Shown piece after piece: positions 53,167 to 62,090 of a stretch of DNA of 64,000 nt. The stretch's first letter is position 1. The number at the start of each line of letters is the position of its first letter. The notes beneath the pieces are model-generated. The model did not search any database and was not told the DNA's origin. It worked only from the letters and a program-made list of their open reading frames with translations. A program made the position numbers and the translations under genes. Source of the DNA: Deltaproteobacteria bacterium (GTDB lineage Bacteria; Desulfobacterota; Dissulfuribacteria; Dissulfuribacterales; QOAL01); contig JALSNW010000019.1 in the NCBI GenBank assembly GCA_026986785.1, positions 1 to 64,000 of the forward strand, given 5' to 3'.

Positions 53167-54378
53167 TTAATCTATGTGGAGAAGATGACCCATTTTCTCG
53201 GCCTTGCACTTTAGGTAATTGATGTTTTCCTCTTGTGGGGGAATCTCTATGGGTACCCGCTCCACTACCTCGAGACCATAGCCCTCGAGTCCGACAATCT
53301 TCTTTGGGTTGTTGGTCATAAGGCGCATCTTCCTGATACCCAGATCTCTCAATATCTGTGCCCCAACCCCGTAATCTCTCAGATCTGGTTTGAATCCCAG
53401 TTCCTTGTTGGCTTCTACTGTATCCCTGCCATGGTCTTGGAGTTGATAGGCCTTGAGTTTGTTCAGAAGGCCTATACCTCTTCCCTCTTGCCTCATGTAG
53501 AGGAGCACCCCTCTCCCCTCTCGACCGATTTGGAGCATGGCTCGCTGGAGTTGAGGCCCGCAGTCGCATCTAAGAGAGCCGAACACATCCCCTGTCAGGC
53601 ATTCAGAGTGGACTCTCACCAGGATTTCCTCTTCTGGTTTTATTACAGGATCACCAAGAATAAGTGCCAAGTGCTCGTGTGTATCGAGGACAGATGTATA
53701 TGCTATGAGTTTCCATTCTCCACCAAATCTGGAGGGCAGCCTTGTCTCCACCTCTCTTTTCACAAAACACTCCGTCCTGAGACGGTATTCTATCAGGTCT
53801 GCAATAGTGACAATCTTGAGACCGTGTTCCCTGGCAAAGACCTCAAGATCGGGCATCCTTGCCATTGTTCCGTCGTCTTTCATGATCTCACATATAACCC
53901 CGGCTGGCTTGAGACCAGCAAGACGGGCAAGATCCACCGAGCCTTCTGTCTGCCCAGCCCGGACCAGTACGCCCCCGTCTCTTGCCCTCAGAGGGAATAC
54001 ATGCCCTGGGGTGGCTATGTCGTCTGGACCACAGCCATCCTTCATGACGGTCTGGATGGTGGTGGCCCTGTCGTGTGCCGAGATCCCAGTGGTGACCCCT
54101 CGTCTTGCCTCGATGGAGACGGTAAAGGCTGTACCAAATCTAGATGTGTTTTTGGATGCCATCATGGGTAGGCCAAGTCGATCGACCATTTCTCCTGTCA
54201 GGGCCAGGCATATCAGACCTCTGCCATATTTGGCCATGAAGTTGATGGCCTCGGGGGTCACCTTTTCTGCTGCGAGGCAGAGGTCTCCTTCATTTTCCCT
54301 GTCTTCATCATCCACGAGGATTACCATCTTCCCTTGTTTGATATCTTCGATTGCTTCTTCAATAGTGGATTTTGCCAT
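53167..54378 (-). CDS. ribBA: Bifunctional dihydroxybutanone-phosphate synthase / GTP cyclohydrolase II
   Basis: 403 residues. The N-terminal RibB domain ([38 protein letters not shown]) makes the four-carbon unit from ribulose 5-phosphate. The C-terminal RibA domain ([22 protein letters not shown] with zinc cysteines, [16 protein letters not shown]) opens GTP. Both active sites look intact, so one protein feeds both arms of the riboflavin pathway. It is followed by ribH after 21 bp. Confidence 0.97.
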   Translation of the reverse strand: MAKSTIEEAIEDIKQGKMVILVDDEDRENEGDLCLAAEKVTPEAINFMAKYGRGLICLALTGEMVDRLGLPMMASKNTSRFGTAFTVSIEARRGVTTGISAHDRATTIQTVMKDGCGPDDIATPGHVFPLRARDGGVLVRAGQTEGSVDLARLAGLKPAGVICEIMKDDGTMARMPDLEVFAREHGLKIVTIADLIEYRLRTECFVKREVETRLPSRFGGEWKLIAYTSVLDTHEHLALILGDPVIKPEEEILVRVHSECLTGDVFGSLRCDCGPQLQRAMLQIGREGRGVLLYMRQEGRGIGLLNKLKAYQLQDHGRDTVEANKELGFKPDLRDYGVGAQILRDLGIRKMRLMTNNPKKIVGLEGYGLEVVERVPIEIPPQEENINYLKCKAEKMGHLLHID

Positions 54379-54493
54379 GTTTATTAGAACTCCAGATAAT
54401 ATTTGAAAATGTCTATCATATTCCTGATCATAAACGGTGTAGATATCGAATTCTTACTGGCACTGGCAGAATTGGCTGGCCATGAGGCATGTA

Positions 54494-55156
54494 TTACAAA
54501 AAGCCATGACGTGCCAAAAGATCTCTGTCTACACCTGGGGCAGAGGCCTTGTCCGAGGTCCTCGATCCTGTTGCAAAGAGGAGTTTTTCAATATACTTAC
54601 CAATAATGTCCAACTCAATATTTACCTTGTCTCCAGGCTTTTTAAAGGACAAGGTAGTCAGCTTAGCCGTATGAGGGATAATGGCAACGGAAAAGCCGCC
54701 TTTTCTGCACGAATTGACTGTAAGACTTATTCCATCTATGGCAACAGAGCCCTTTTCGATGAGATAGCGGTCATGTTTGCTGTCGAGCAGAAACGAAAAT
54801 ACAGTGAATTCTCCCTGGGGTCGTTTTTGATCAATGGTCCCAATGCAATCTACGTGTCCACTCACTATGTGTCCCCCGAGCCTGTCACTCAGCCTGAGGG
54901 CGCGTTCCAGGTTGACCCTTGTGCCTGTTGTGAATTGCCCAAGGGTAGTCCTTGACAGGGTTTCAGGGGAAACGTCTACCGCGAAGGAGTCCCCTGAAAA
55001 AGCTGTTGCAGTAAGGCATGCCCCATTGACCGAGATGCTTTCACCTGTTTGGGGATTTTCTATTTCAAAATCAGGCCTTATCCTGAAACGTAGCCCTTTT
55101 GATGCAGGCGAGATATTGGTAATGGTACCAAGACCTTCAATTATCCCTGTAAACAT
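54494..55156 (-). CDS. ribE: Riboflavin synthase alpha chain
   Basis: 220 residues in two lumazine-binding repeats (MFTGIIEGLGTI at the start, GHIVSGHVDCIGTI at the beginning of the second). It dismutates two lumazines to riboflavin. GESISVNGACLTA and GISLTVNSC are the repeat motifs. The C-terminus runs a little past the usual end. It follows ribD by 3 bp. Confidence 0.95.
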   Translation of the reverse strand: MFTGIIEGLGTITNISPASKGLRFRIRPDFEIENPQTGESISVNGACLTATAFSGDSFAVDVSPETLSRTTLGQFTTGTRVNLERALRLSDRLGGHIVSGHVDCIGTIDQKRPQGEFTVFSFLLDSKHDRYLIEKGSVAIDGISLTVNSCRKGGFSVAIIPHTAKLTTLSFKKPGDKVNIELDIIGKYIEKLLFATGSRTSDKASAPGVDRDLLARHGFL

Positions 55157-55159
55157 CTG

Positions 55160-56299
55160 TCATTTGCTCCACAGGCTGTCGAGATCTGAGATAATACCCC
55201 TGACGAGCCAGTTGTCACCAAGGTGGGTTATGGTTACACCTTTTAACCTCTTGGCATTTGTCAACACGTCCGTACCCATGCCTCCTATGGCAGGCTTGGC
55301 GCCAGTGCCACCAATGATCAGTGGGGCAAAGAAGAAAAATGCCTCGTCCACCAGATCGTTGTCGTAAAAGCAGCCGAGTACCTCTGCCCCCCCTTCTACG
55401 AGAACAGACTGTACTTCTTTTCTTCCAAGGAGTTCCAGCAATGAGCCGGGATGTGGTCTGCCCATGCTGTTTGGGGGGAGCTCAACCACCTCCACCCCCT
55501 TTTTTTCCAGTATACGTCGTTTTTCTACGTCGGGCATGGTCGAAACCACCATGGTAGGAGAACTGTCGGACGGGCTGAAAAGTTTCGCATCGGTTGGACA
55601 TTCCAGCCTGCTGTCCAGTATCACCCTTAACAATTTTTTTTGTCCAGGAGACGGTCTCCTTGGTCTCCAGGTGAGGCTTGGGTCGTCAGCCAGCACAGTG
55701 CCTTTGCCTACCACAATGGCATCACTCATTTTTCTGAGTTCTTGTCCGTATTGTCTTGCCTTGTCATTTGTAATCCACTGGGAGTGTCCTGTCCTGGTGG
55801 CTATCCTGCCATCGAGACTGCATGCCGTCTTGGCCCTGATCCAGGGAATCCCTCGTTTTATCGACTTGGCAAAGGGTGCAAGAAGGCGTTTGCACTCTGA
55901 TTCGAGAAGCCCTATATCCACTCGAATGCCTTGAGACCTGAGAAAATCCGCTCCGCCTCCCTTGACGGAGGGGTTTGGGTCAAGGGCACCAATGACGACA
56001 CGTCTTAGGCCCGCCTCCAGTATTGCCTTGGTACAAGGAGGGGTCTTGCCTGTGTGGTTGCAGGGCTCCAAGGTGACGAAGATTTCAGCCCCTTTGCACC
56101 GTTGTCCTGCATCCCTTATGGCATTTACCTCTGCATGGGCATCACCGGCCCTCTTGTGATAGCCTCTACCTACCACCTGTCCAGCATTGACTATTATTGC
56201 CCCAACGGCTGGATTAGGGGAGGTGAAGCCAAGGCCCTTTTCAGCGAGCCTAATGGCAGATCTCATAAATTTTTTTTCACTGGTAGTGAACCTGTTCAC
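55160..56299 (-). CDS. ribD: Bifunctional deaminase/reductase RibD
   Basis: 379 residues. The N-terminal deaminase has zinc ligands in HAEVNAI and CNHTGKTPPCTKAI; the C-terminal reductase starts RAKTACSLDGRIATRTG and contains VEGGAEVLG. Together they perform the second and third steps of riboflavin synthesis. It is the first gene of the rib run. The 173 bases upstream contain nothing I recognise as an FMN riboswitch. Confidence 0.96.
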   Translation of the reverse strand: MNRFTTSEKKFMRSAIRLAEKGLGFTSPNPAVGAIIVNAGQVVGRGYHKRAGDAHAEVNAIRDAGQRCKGAEIFVTLEPCNHTGKTPPCTKAILEAGLRRVVIGALDPNPSVKGGGADFLRSQGIRVDIGLLESECKRLLAPFAKSIKRGIPWIRAKTACSLDGRIATRTGHSQWITNDKARQYGQELRKMSDAIVVGKGTVLADDPSLTWRPRRPSPGQKKLLRVILDSRLECPTDAKLFSPSDSSPTMVVSTMPDVEKRRILEKKGVEVVELPPNSMGRPHPGSLLELLGRKEVQSVLVEGGAEVLGCFYDNDLVDEAFFFFAPLIIGGTGAKPAIGGMGTDVLTNAKRLKGVTITHLGDNWLVRGIISDLDSLWSK

Positions 56300-56472
56300 T
56301 TTTCATTCCTGGTTTTGGCTGACTTTTTATATTATAATCTCAAGTCAGGTACAGGGCATTATCATTAAAAAGCCTTTGTGAGTCAACTCGTAGTTCGAGG
56401 TTTCGGCCTTGAATTTTTTCAGAACAAATGTAATTTCAAAAACAATAATTAAAAAAGAAAGGAGGTATTTCA

Positions 56473-56814
56473 ATGAACATCTTGGTTATTGGATGCAGTT
56501 CTTACATGGATGCAGGCTATGGCTGCCCTGGTGAATACAAGTGTATCAATGCAGTGAACGAGAAGAATGGAGAATTTGCCAAATACGATGATCCAGTCCT
56601 GGTGGGGTTTCTTCGTTGTTCGTGCCCAGGCAGGGCCACTATCAACAATATAGGCAGCGTGATGAAAAATGTGAAGGTAGATGCTATTCACCTCAGTAAC
56701 TGCATGGTCAAGGCAGTCCCCATGTGTAAAAATCATGATTTTGAAGAATTCAAAAAGATCGTGGAAGAAAAATACAAGGTCCCCTGTATCCTTGGCACCC
56801 ATGCCTATGGTTAG
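56473..56814 (+). CDS. CGGC-domain protein (variant motif)
   Basis: A 113-residue small Cys-rich protein (9 Cys) of the CGGC family, proposed metal-binding proteins of anaerobes. The name-giving CGGC is here CSC (in FLRCSCPGRATINNI), one residue shorter. Other Cys are in IGCSS, GYGCPGEYKC, LSNCMVK, PMCKNH and VPCILGTHAYG. AAAGGAGG precedes the ATG by a good distance, and a strong terminator follows. It is a single-gene unit. No function is established. Confidence 0.75.
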   Translation: MNILVIGCSSYMDAGYGCPGEYKCINAVNEKNGEFAKYDDPVLVGFLRCSCPGRATINNIGSVMKNVKVDAIHLSNCMVKAVPMCKNHDFEEFKKIVEEKYKVPCILGTHAYG

Positions 56815-56851
56815 ATCTACGTAGTTTCTCTCCGAAGAGTTCTCCCCTTGG

Positions 56852-56886
56852 AAGGCCGCCTGTATACGACGGCCTTATCATTTTTT
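56852..56886 (+). terminator. Rho-independent terminator after the CGGC gene
   Basis: AAGGCCG and CGGCCTT form a perfect 7-bp stem with an 11-base loop, followed four bases later by TTTTTT. It begins 38 bases after the stop codon. Confidence 0.85.
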
Positions 56887-56901
56887 GCACCATCTGTTCT
56901 G

Positions 56902-57615
56902 CTAAGACAGTATGCTATACTTCTCTGGTAACAGCTCTGCCAGGGTATGATCTGCCCATTTTTCCTTTGCCAGCCTCCTCATGAAAGACTTGAAGCGAAT
57001 GGTGTCATCAGGAGGTACGACAAAACAGGGCAATTGCCTGTTGGTCTTGATCCTGCCTCCAGCCGCAGCAACAAGATCGGGCACCTTTCCCCTCTCAGCA
57101 AGTCCCAGGGGGATCATATCCAGGAGATTGCCATACCAGCCCTCGCTATCGATATGTTCGAGGATCTGGTAAATGGCCAGGTTTATGGTTACCAGAAATG
57201 GGGGCATGTCTGCCTGACCGCCCTGGGGACAAAGGGTTTGGGATGACATGGCCCTGCAAGAGAAGGGTCGGTGTTCGTAGACTGTACAAAGACCTTGTTC
57301 ATCCAGAAGGGGACAGGGCTCAAAGGTTATAGGGCTGGTCTCTTCCGGTATTGCTTTTTGGGCTAGACACATTGCTGCCGTGGTATTTATGGTGGTGCTT
57401 GGCACAAAATGGTCTTTTTGTTGTTCCTCTTCCAGCTTTGCAAGGAGTTGTTTGTCCATGTTGCCAGATTGGAGGAGGTAGTTGGTCTCAAGACTTGTGA
57501 CAGTCACATTCGTGGTACAGCATGTATGGCAGCCTTTTTCACAAACTGTGGAAAAACCTTTTACGAATTGTTCATAGAAATTGTAGATAGCCTCGAGGGC
57601 CAATAATTTGGACAC
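56902..57615 (-). CDS. YkgJ-family cysteine-cluster protein
   Basis: A 237-residue protein with the Fe/Zn-chelating pattern of the YkgJ family: CEKGCHTCC (about residue 24) and later CPLLDEQGLCTVYEHRPFSCR (about 100-120). A further LCPQGG follows. The remainder is helical and unlike anything I can name. Members are common near flagellar or Fe-S genes, but no role is proven. It is a single gene converging on the CGGC gene. Confidence 0.8.
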   Translation of the reverse strand: MSKLLALEAIYNFYEQFVKGFSTVCEKGCHTCCTTNVTVTSLETNYLLQSGNMDKQLLAKLEEEQQKDHFVPSTTINTTAAMCLAQKAIPEETSPITFEPCPLLDEQGLCTVYEHRPFSCRAMSSQTLCPQGGQADMPPFLVTINLAIYQILEHIDSEGWYGNLLDMIPLGLAERGKVPDLVAAAGGRIKTNRQLPCFVVPPDDTIRFKSFMRRLAKEKWADHTLAELLPEKYSILS

Positions 57616-57758
57616 GTCTTTTCTCCTGTTTTTTTAAGAGACTACCATATCCACCAAGTCCTTTCATGAAGATCTGGAACGGTCTGCTTCTATATGCCAC
57701 CCTTCGATATCATGGCCTTCAGGAAGGGGATTTTGAAACCACGCCCTCCGGCCTTTAC

Positions 57759-58508
57759 TCATAGCCTTTCCGTATCCTCTTGGAGGATATTGCCCTTGAG
57801 GCCGATTATCGTCTTTTTCACATCAAAAGATCTGCCTGCCCTCTCTGCAGCCTTTTTGAGTATGCCAAGCATGGCAGAACAGCATGGGACCTCCATGATT
57901 ACGGTAGAAAGACTCTCTATGGGATTTTTTTCAAAGATCTGCTGAAATCTTTTTACATAATCATTGGCATCGTCGAATTTTGGGCATCCAAGCATGATGA
58001 CGTTGCCCTGGACAAATCGTTGATGAAAATCTGGGCAGGCCACTGCAGCGCAATCGGCTGCCACCACTATCTCGCTATTTTTGAGAAATGGGGCATGAGG
58101 GGGGATGAGGCGGATCTGGATTGGCCAGTGGCCAAGTAGGAAGGCTGGTTGCAGACCAGGGCCTGGCTTGATGCTTTTTTGGGGGGGCTCTGCTGGAGAA
58201 AGATCTTTGATCTGGGTGGAAGGACAGGCACATGCCATGTCTTCATGAGATTTCCCTCCTGCCTTGGAGTCCAGGTATTGTTTCACTGCCTCTTCGTCAA
58301 AGTCTTCGGCCACCCTTTCCACTATCTTCAAGGCACCTGTGGGGCAATCACCCATGCATGCGCCAAGGCCGTCACAATATTTTTCTGCTACGAGCCTGGC
58401 CTTGCCATCTACTATCTCTATGGCCCCTTCCTCACAGGCTGGGACACATTGGCCGCAGCCATCGCAGAGCTCTTCGTCTATTTCTATGATTTTTCTGAGG
58501 ACTTTCAT
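57759..58508 (-). CDS. 4Fe-4S ferredoxin with a Cys-rich C-terminal domain
   Basis: 249 residues. The N-terminal 60 residues are a 2x[4Fe-4S] ferredoxin (CDGCGQCVPACEEG and CDGLGACMGDCPTG, the second lacking one Cys because Leu replaces it: C-x-G-L-x-x-C). A linker with CACPST follows, then a domain with ADCAAVACPDF, MLGCPKFDD and EVPCCSAML, perhaps a further metal site. This two-part protein is widespread in anaerobes as an iron-sulfur protein of unknown role. It faces the SpmAB fusion across a divergent region with a palindromic operator. Confidence 0.82.
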   Translation of the reverse strand: MKVLRKIIEIDEELCDGCGQCVPACEEGAIEIVDGKARLVAEKYCDGLGACMGDCPTGALKIVERVAEDFDEEAVKQYLDSKAGGKSHEDMACACPSTQIKDLSPAEPPQKSIKPGPGLQPAFLLGHWPIQIRLIPPHAPFLKNSEIVVAADCAAVACPDFHQRFVQGNVIMLGCPKFDDANDYVKRFQQIFEKNPIESLSTVIMEVPCCSAMLGILKKAAERAGRSFDVKKTIIGLKGNILQEDTERL

Positions 58509-58638
58509 TATATTCTCCTTGGTATTGGAATTTGTTTTTTGTCAAATTCATGGCAAAGATGTCATGCGCGGTGATCTCCAAGGCTCTCCCATGGAGATAC
58601 ACCTGATTGTAAAATATCGGCTTTTTGCCTGAAACCGC

Positions 58639-58654
58639 ATTGACTTAAGTCAAT
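58639..58654. promoter_or_regulatory. 16-bp perfect palindrome, CRP/FNR-like operator
   Basis: ATTGACTTAAGTCAAT reads the same on both strands. Its TTGA-N6-TCAA core has the half-site order of FNR/DNR-type boxes (TTGAT-N4-ATCAA) with C/G at the inner position. It lies between the divergent ferredoxin and SpmAB genes, 24 bases before the latter's ATG, where it could control either. Confidence 0.6.
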
Positions 58655-58678
58655 GGAGAAAGCGGAGATGAATATTTC

Positions 58679-59995
58679 ATGGAAGACAAGCCAGCCGCCA
58701 TAAACGTCATCTGGCTCGGTATGATCCTTATTGCCACTGTTACTGCTGCATACAAGGGCACAATGGATCAGGTCACCAAGGCCTCTTTCGATGCAGCCAA
58801 GGCTGCTGTTACCTTGGCTATAAATCTCATCGGGCCCATGGCCCTTTGGTTGGGGCTGATGAGAGTGGCAGAAGATGGCGGATTATTGAGATTCATGGCA
58901 AGGTGTCTGAAACCGGTGATGGTCAGGCTGTTTCCAGATGTGCCACCTGGACATCCAGCCATGTCTGCCATGATCATGAACATGGCTGCAAATGCCCTCG
59001 GCCTTGGAAATGCTGCTACTCCCATGGGGATAAAGGCTATGAAGGAACTCGATCGCCTCTCTACCAGGAAGGGGACGGCCACCAATGCCATGTGCCTGTT
59101 TCTTGCAATCAATACCTCCAGTGTGACCCTATTGCCCCTTGGGGTCATAACAGTCAGGGCAGCAGCCGGCGCCACTCACCCTGCGGCAATATTGCTCCCT
59201 TCCATACTGGCAACTACCATTTCTACCCTTGTAGCAGTCATGGCTGCAAAATTTTTTGAAGGAAGGCAGGCCCCTTTCCACGGCCAAGAGGTCGTTTTTG
59301 AAAGTTCAGACCAGATCCCCGGCCAAGAGGAATTGTCAACCAGTCAAGGTTCACCCTCCAGGGTATCCATGGGGCTGACTGCCAAGCTATTCGTCTGGGC
59401 AGCCATTGCCGCCTTTGTTCTTGCCTCGATTGCAAGGCTTGTTCACCATCCACCTGGGGCCCTTTTCAGCCTTGAAGTCATAAATAATATTTCCAGTTGG
59501 CTCATTCCTGTCCTGATCTGTCTCTTTCTGATCTTTGGGTTCTTTAGAGGGATTCCAGTCTATGAGAGCATGACAGAGGGAGCCAAGGAGGGGTTTGAAA
59601 CTGCTGTCAAGATCATCCCCTATATGGTGGCCATATTTGTTGCCATTGGCATGTTAAGGGCAAGTGGTGCAATGGATCTATTCATCAAGTTTCTTGCCCC
59701 TGTCACAGGGTTTATCGGTATGCCGCCCGAGGCCCTTGCCATGGCCTTGATGCGTCCTTTGTCAGGTTCCGGTGCCTTTGGAATCATGTCCGACATAGTC
59801 AGTAGGGCACCTGATAGCTTCTTGTCATACCTCGTTTCTGTGATGCAGGGCTCGACCGAGACCACCTTCTATGTGCTTGCAGTCTACTTTGGAAGCGTGG
59901 GTATAAGGCAGACCCGCCATGCATTGCCTGCAGCCCTGTGTGCAGACGTGGCAGGTATATTGGCATCTGTTTGGATAAGCCGGCTGTTTTATTGA
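58679..59995 (+). CDS. SpmA-SpmB-like fused nucleoside-recognition (Gate-domain) membrane protein
   Basis: 438 residues with about ten membrane helices and two Gate domains. The first half matches SpmA (NAANALGLGNAATPMGIKAM, FLAINTSSVTLLP). The second matches SpmB (VYESMTEGAKEGFETAVKIIPYMVAIFVAIGML region, RPLSGSGAFGIMSD, QGSTETTFYVLAVYFGS). In spore formers these act in spore-core dehydration. In non-sporulating proteobacteria the fusion is a presumed transporter of unknown substrate. Nothing here suggests sporulation. Confidence 0.88.
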   Translation: MEDKPAAINVIWLGMILIATVTAAYKGTMDQVTKASFDAAKAAVTLAINLIGPMALWLGLMRVAEDGGLLRFMARCLKPVMVRLFPDVPPGHPAMSAMIMNMAANALGLGNAATPMGIKAMKELDRLSTRKGTATNAMCLFLAINTSSVTLLPLGVITVRAAAGATHPAAILLPSILATTISTLVAVMAAKFFEGRQAPFHGQEVVFESSDQIPGQEELSTSQGSPSRVSMGLTAKLFVWAAIAAFVLASIARLVHHPPGALFSLEVINNISSWLIPVLICLFLIFGFFRGIPVYESMTEGAKEGFETAVKIIPYMVAIFVAIGMLRASGAMDLFIKFLAPVTGFIGMPPEALAMALMRPLSGSGAFGIMSDIVSRAPDSFLSYLVSVMQGSTETTFYVLAVYFGSVGIRQTRHALPAALCADVAGILASVWISRLFY

Positions 59996-60283
59996 GCTTT
60001 TTTCTGTCCTCTCCATCTATTCCCAAATGATCAACTTGTCTCAATGTCCAAAGTACCCCTGCGGGTACTCCTTACATCTTCAGAACCCTTGTGAGTTACA
60101 TGATCTGGATTAATTTCACAAACACTTGTTATGCAAAAGTTTTCTTTAAGTTGTTGTGTATACTATATGCTTGACTATTGATAATTTTGTATTAAGCATT
60201 CTGCTTATATTAGTCTGAATATTTGTAGAAATATTAATTAGCAATTATACGCTTTTGTTATATTATTAACTTTATAATCTGAT

Positions 60284-62047
60284 ATGTTTTGTATAGATCG
60301 TTTTTTCACTATCTCACGTTCCAAATATGCTGTTACTTGCAGTGTCATTTTGGCTGTTTGGCTGCTGGCTCTTTTGCATGGTAATCCTGCTCAGGGTGCA
60401 AGGCTGCTGGCTGTGTCCGTGCATAGAGGGTTTGGTTGCCAGGCCTGTCATGAAAAAGCCGGTGGTGGAGGCCCTGCCGATTGTGCCAAATGCCATGGAT
60501 TTGAGGCTGATGAATATGACCACAGTATACATTCGAAAAAGGATCATCAGGGCAGGCAAAATGCTACTTGCTATGATTGTCATGGCAAACATCATATATT
60601 GCCGATCTCTGATCCCAGATCTTCCGTGAACCAATCTAACATCGTCAAGACATGCGGGCGATGTCATAAGGATGAAGAAAAGGAATACGAGGCGGGCATA
60701 CACTTTGAGATCTATAAAGACGATCCCGATTCAGCACCAAGTTGTCAGACTTGTCATGGCTATCATAGGATAGATAAGGTAGGGAAATATCAGTTCATCA
60801 TCAGTACTACAAAGACCTGTGGTTCCTGTCATCCAGGTCCCTTTGAGAGCTATAAAGAGAGCCTTCATGGTCAGGTTTTGGCATTACAAGGGGGTGTAAG
60901 TGCTACCTGTTGGGATTGCCATTCTTCGCATAAGATATTAGAGCCTTCTGATCCCTCTTCTCCTGTTTCCAAGGAAAAAGGTGCCAGTGCATGCCGCAGA
61001 TGTCACGGCAATACAGGTCCAATGTTCATGTCCTTCTGGCCCCATGCATCTGTACACGATAGAGACGGTTATCCGATACTTTATTATTCCTATATCATGA
61101 TGAAGTGGCTATTCATTCTGGTCATGCTTTCGGCCACTGTCCATACCCTGGCCTGGATGAGGTGTTTCCCAAGGATGCTCAAGGCCAGGATCGAAAAATC
61201 CAAGGGGAGGCGCTATGTGTATTATCTCAGGTTCCCCGCTTGGCACAGGCTCACCCACTTTATTCTTTTGGTAAGCGTATTGGGCTTGGCATTTTCCGGG
61301 CTTCCCCTACGCTATTCGGAGACGTATTGGGCACGCTGCATAGTGGATCTGGTGGGGGGATTCAAAGACATAGACCTCATCCATAGGTCCATGGCAGCTT
61401 TTCTATTTCTTGCCGTATTTCTTCACGGCTATTATCTATTGAAATTGATCAGGGAAAAGGGTGTAAAGGGATTTTACCGTTTTCTCCTTTCTCAAGATTC
61501 TCTTTTCCCCAAAATTCAAGATTTCAAGGAAGCTTGGGCAGAATTTCAGTGTTTTTTGCGAGGGAGTCCTGAGCCGGAGAGAGATAAGTGGAGCTATTGG
61601 GAAAAGTTTGATTATTGGGCTGTTTTCTGGGGAATGATCGTTATTGGAGGCTCTGGGCTGATGTTGGCTTTTCCAGAGGTGACTACCCGTTTCCTTCCAG
61701 GATGGGCCTTGAATGTAGCCCTTGTTTTCCATTCTGAAGAGGCCCTGCTTGCCATATTTTTCCTCTTCATCTTTCATTTCTTTCATTCCCACCTGCGGCC
61801 CATGAAGTTTCCTGTGGACGAGAGCATATTCACTGGTAGAATCTCGGAAGAGGACTATTTCAATGAGAGGCAGTTAGAGATCACAAGGAAGACCCCTGAA
61901 GAACTGGAAGAGATGAAGGTGGGACCTCCCAATTTCTTCATGAGGTTGGTTGTGTACATTGTGAGCTTTATTGCAATAGGTATAGGGCTCTCGCTCATAG
62001 CATGTATCCTCTATACTGCATGGAAGACAGGTAGGGTCTTGCCTTAG
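60284..62047 (+). CDS. Octahaem cytochrome c fused to a cytochrome b membrane domain
   Basis: 587 residues. A signal anchor (SVILAVWLLALLHG) is followed by eight CxxCH motifs at about residues 52, 67, 96, 124, 154, 179, 209 and 237, in a periplasmic domain of 250 residues with many extra His for bis-His ligation. From about residue 270 a five- to six-helix cytochrome b domain follows (MMKWLFILVMLSATVHTLAW, WHRLTHFILLVSVLGLAFSG, HRSMAAFLFLAVFLHGYYLL, HSEEALLAIFFLFIFHFFHSHL), with His pairs placed to bind b haems. It should exchange electrons between quinone and periplasmic carriers. No ribosome-binding site is obvious at the ATG, so the N-terminus is slightly uncertain. It stands alone between convergent and AT-rich flanks. 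Confidence 0.9.
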   Translation: MFCIDRFFTISRSKYAVTCSVILAVWLLALLHGNPAQGARLLAVSVHRGFGCQACHEKAGGGGPADCAKCHGFEADEYDHSIHSKKDHQGRQNATCYDCHGKHHILPISDPRSSVNQSNIVKTCGRCHKDEEKEYEAGIHFEIYKDDPDSAPSCQTCHGYHRIDKVGKYQFIISTTKTCGSCHPGPFESYKESLHGQVLALQGGVSATCWDCHSSHKILEPSDPSSPVSKEKGASACRRCHGNTGPMFMSFWPHASVHDRDGYPILYYSYIMMKWLFILVMLSATVHTLAWMRCFPRMLKARIEKSKGRRYVYYLRFPAWHRLTHFILLVSVLGLAFSGLPLRYSETYWARCIVDLVGGFKDIDLIHRSMAAFLFLAVFLHGYYLLKLIREKGVKGFYRFLLSQDSLFPKIQDFKEAWAEFQCFLRGSPEPERDKWSYWEKFDYWAVFWGMIVIGGSGLMLAFPEVTTRFLPGWALNVALVFHSEEALLAIFFLFIFHFFHSHLRPMKFPVDESIFTGRISEEDYFNERQLEITRKTPEELEEMKVGPPNFFMRLVVYIVSFIAIGIGLSLIACILYTAWKTGRVLP

Positions 62048-62090
62048 ACAAGACGATTGTTGGGGGCGAATAGATGTTTGGGGTTACCTG

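Noticed and set aside
53233-54171. 312-codon frame antisense to ribBA
   Set aside because: Shadow of a conserved two-domain enzyme; the product has no recognisable feature.
56300-56472. FMN riboswitch before ribD
   Set aside because: None of the conserved RFN-element segments can be seen on the minus strand.
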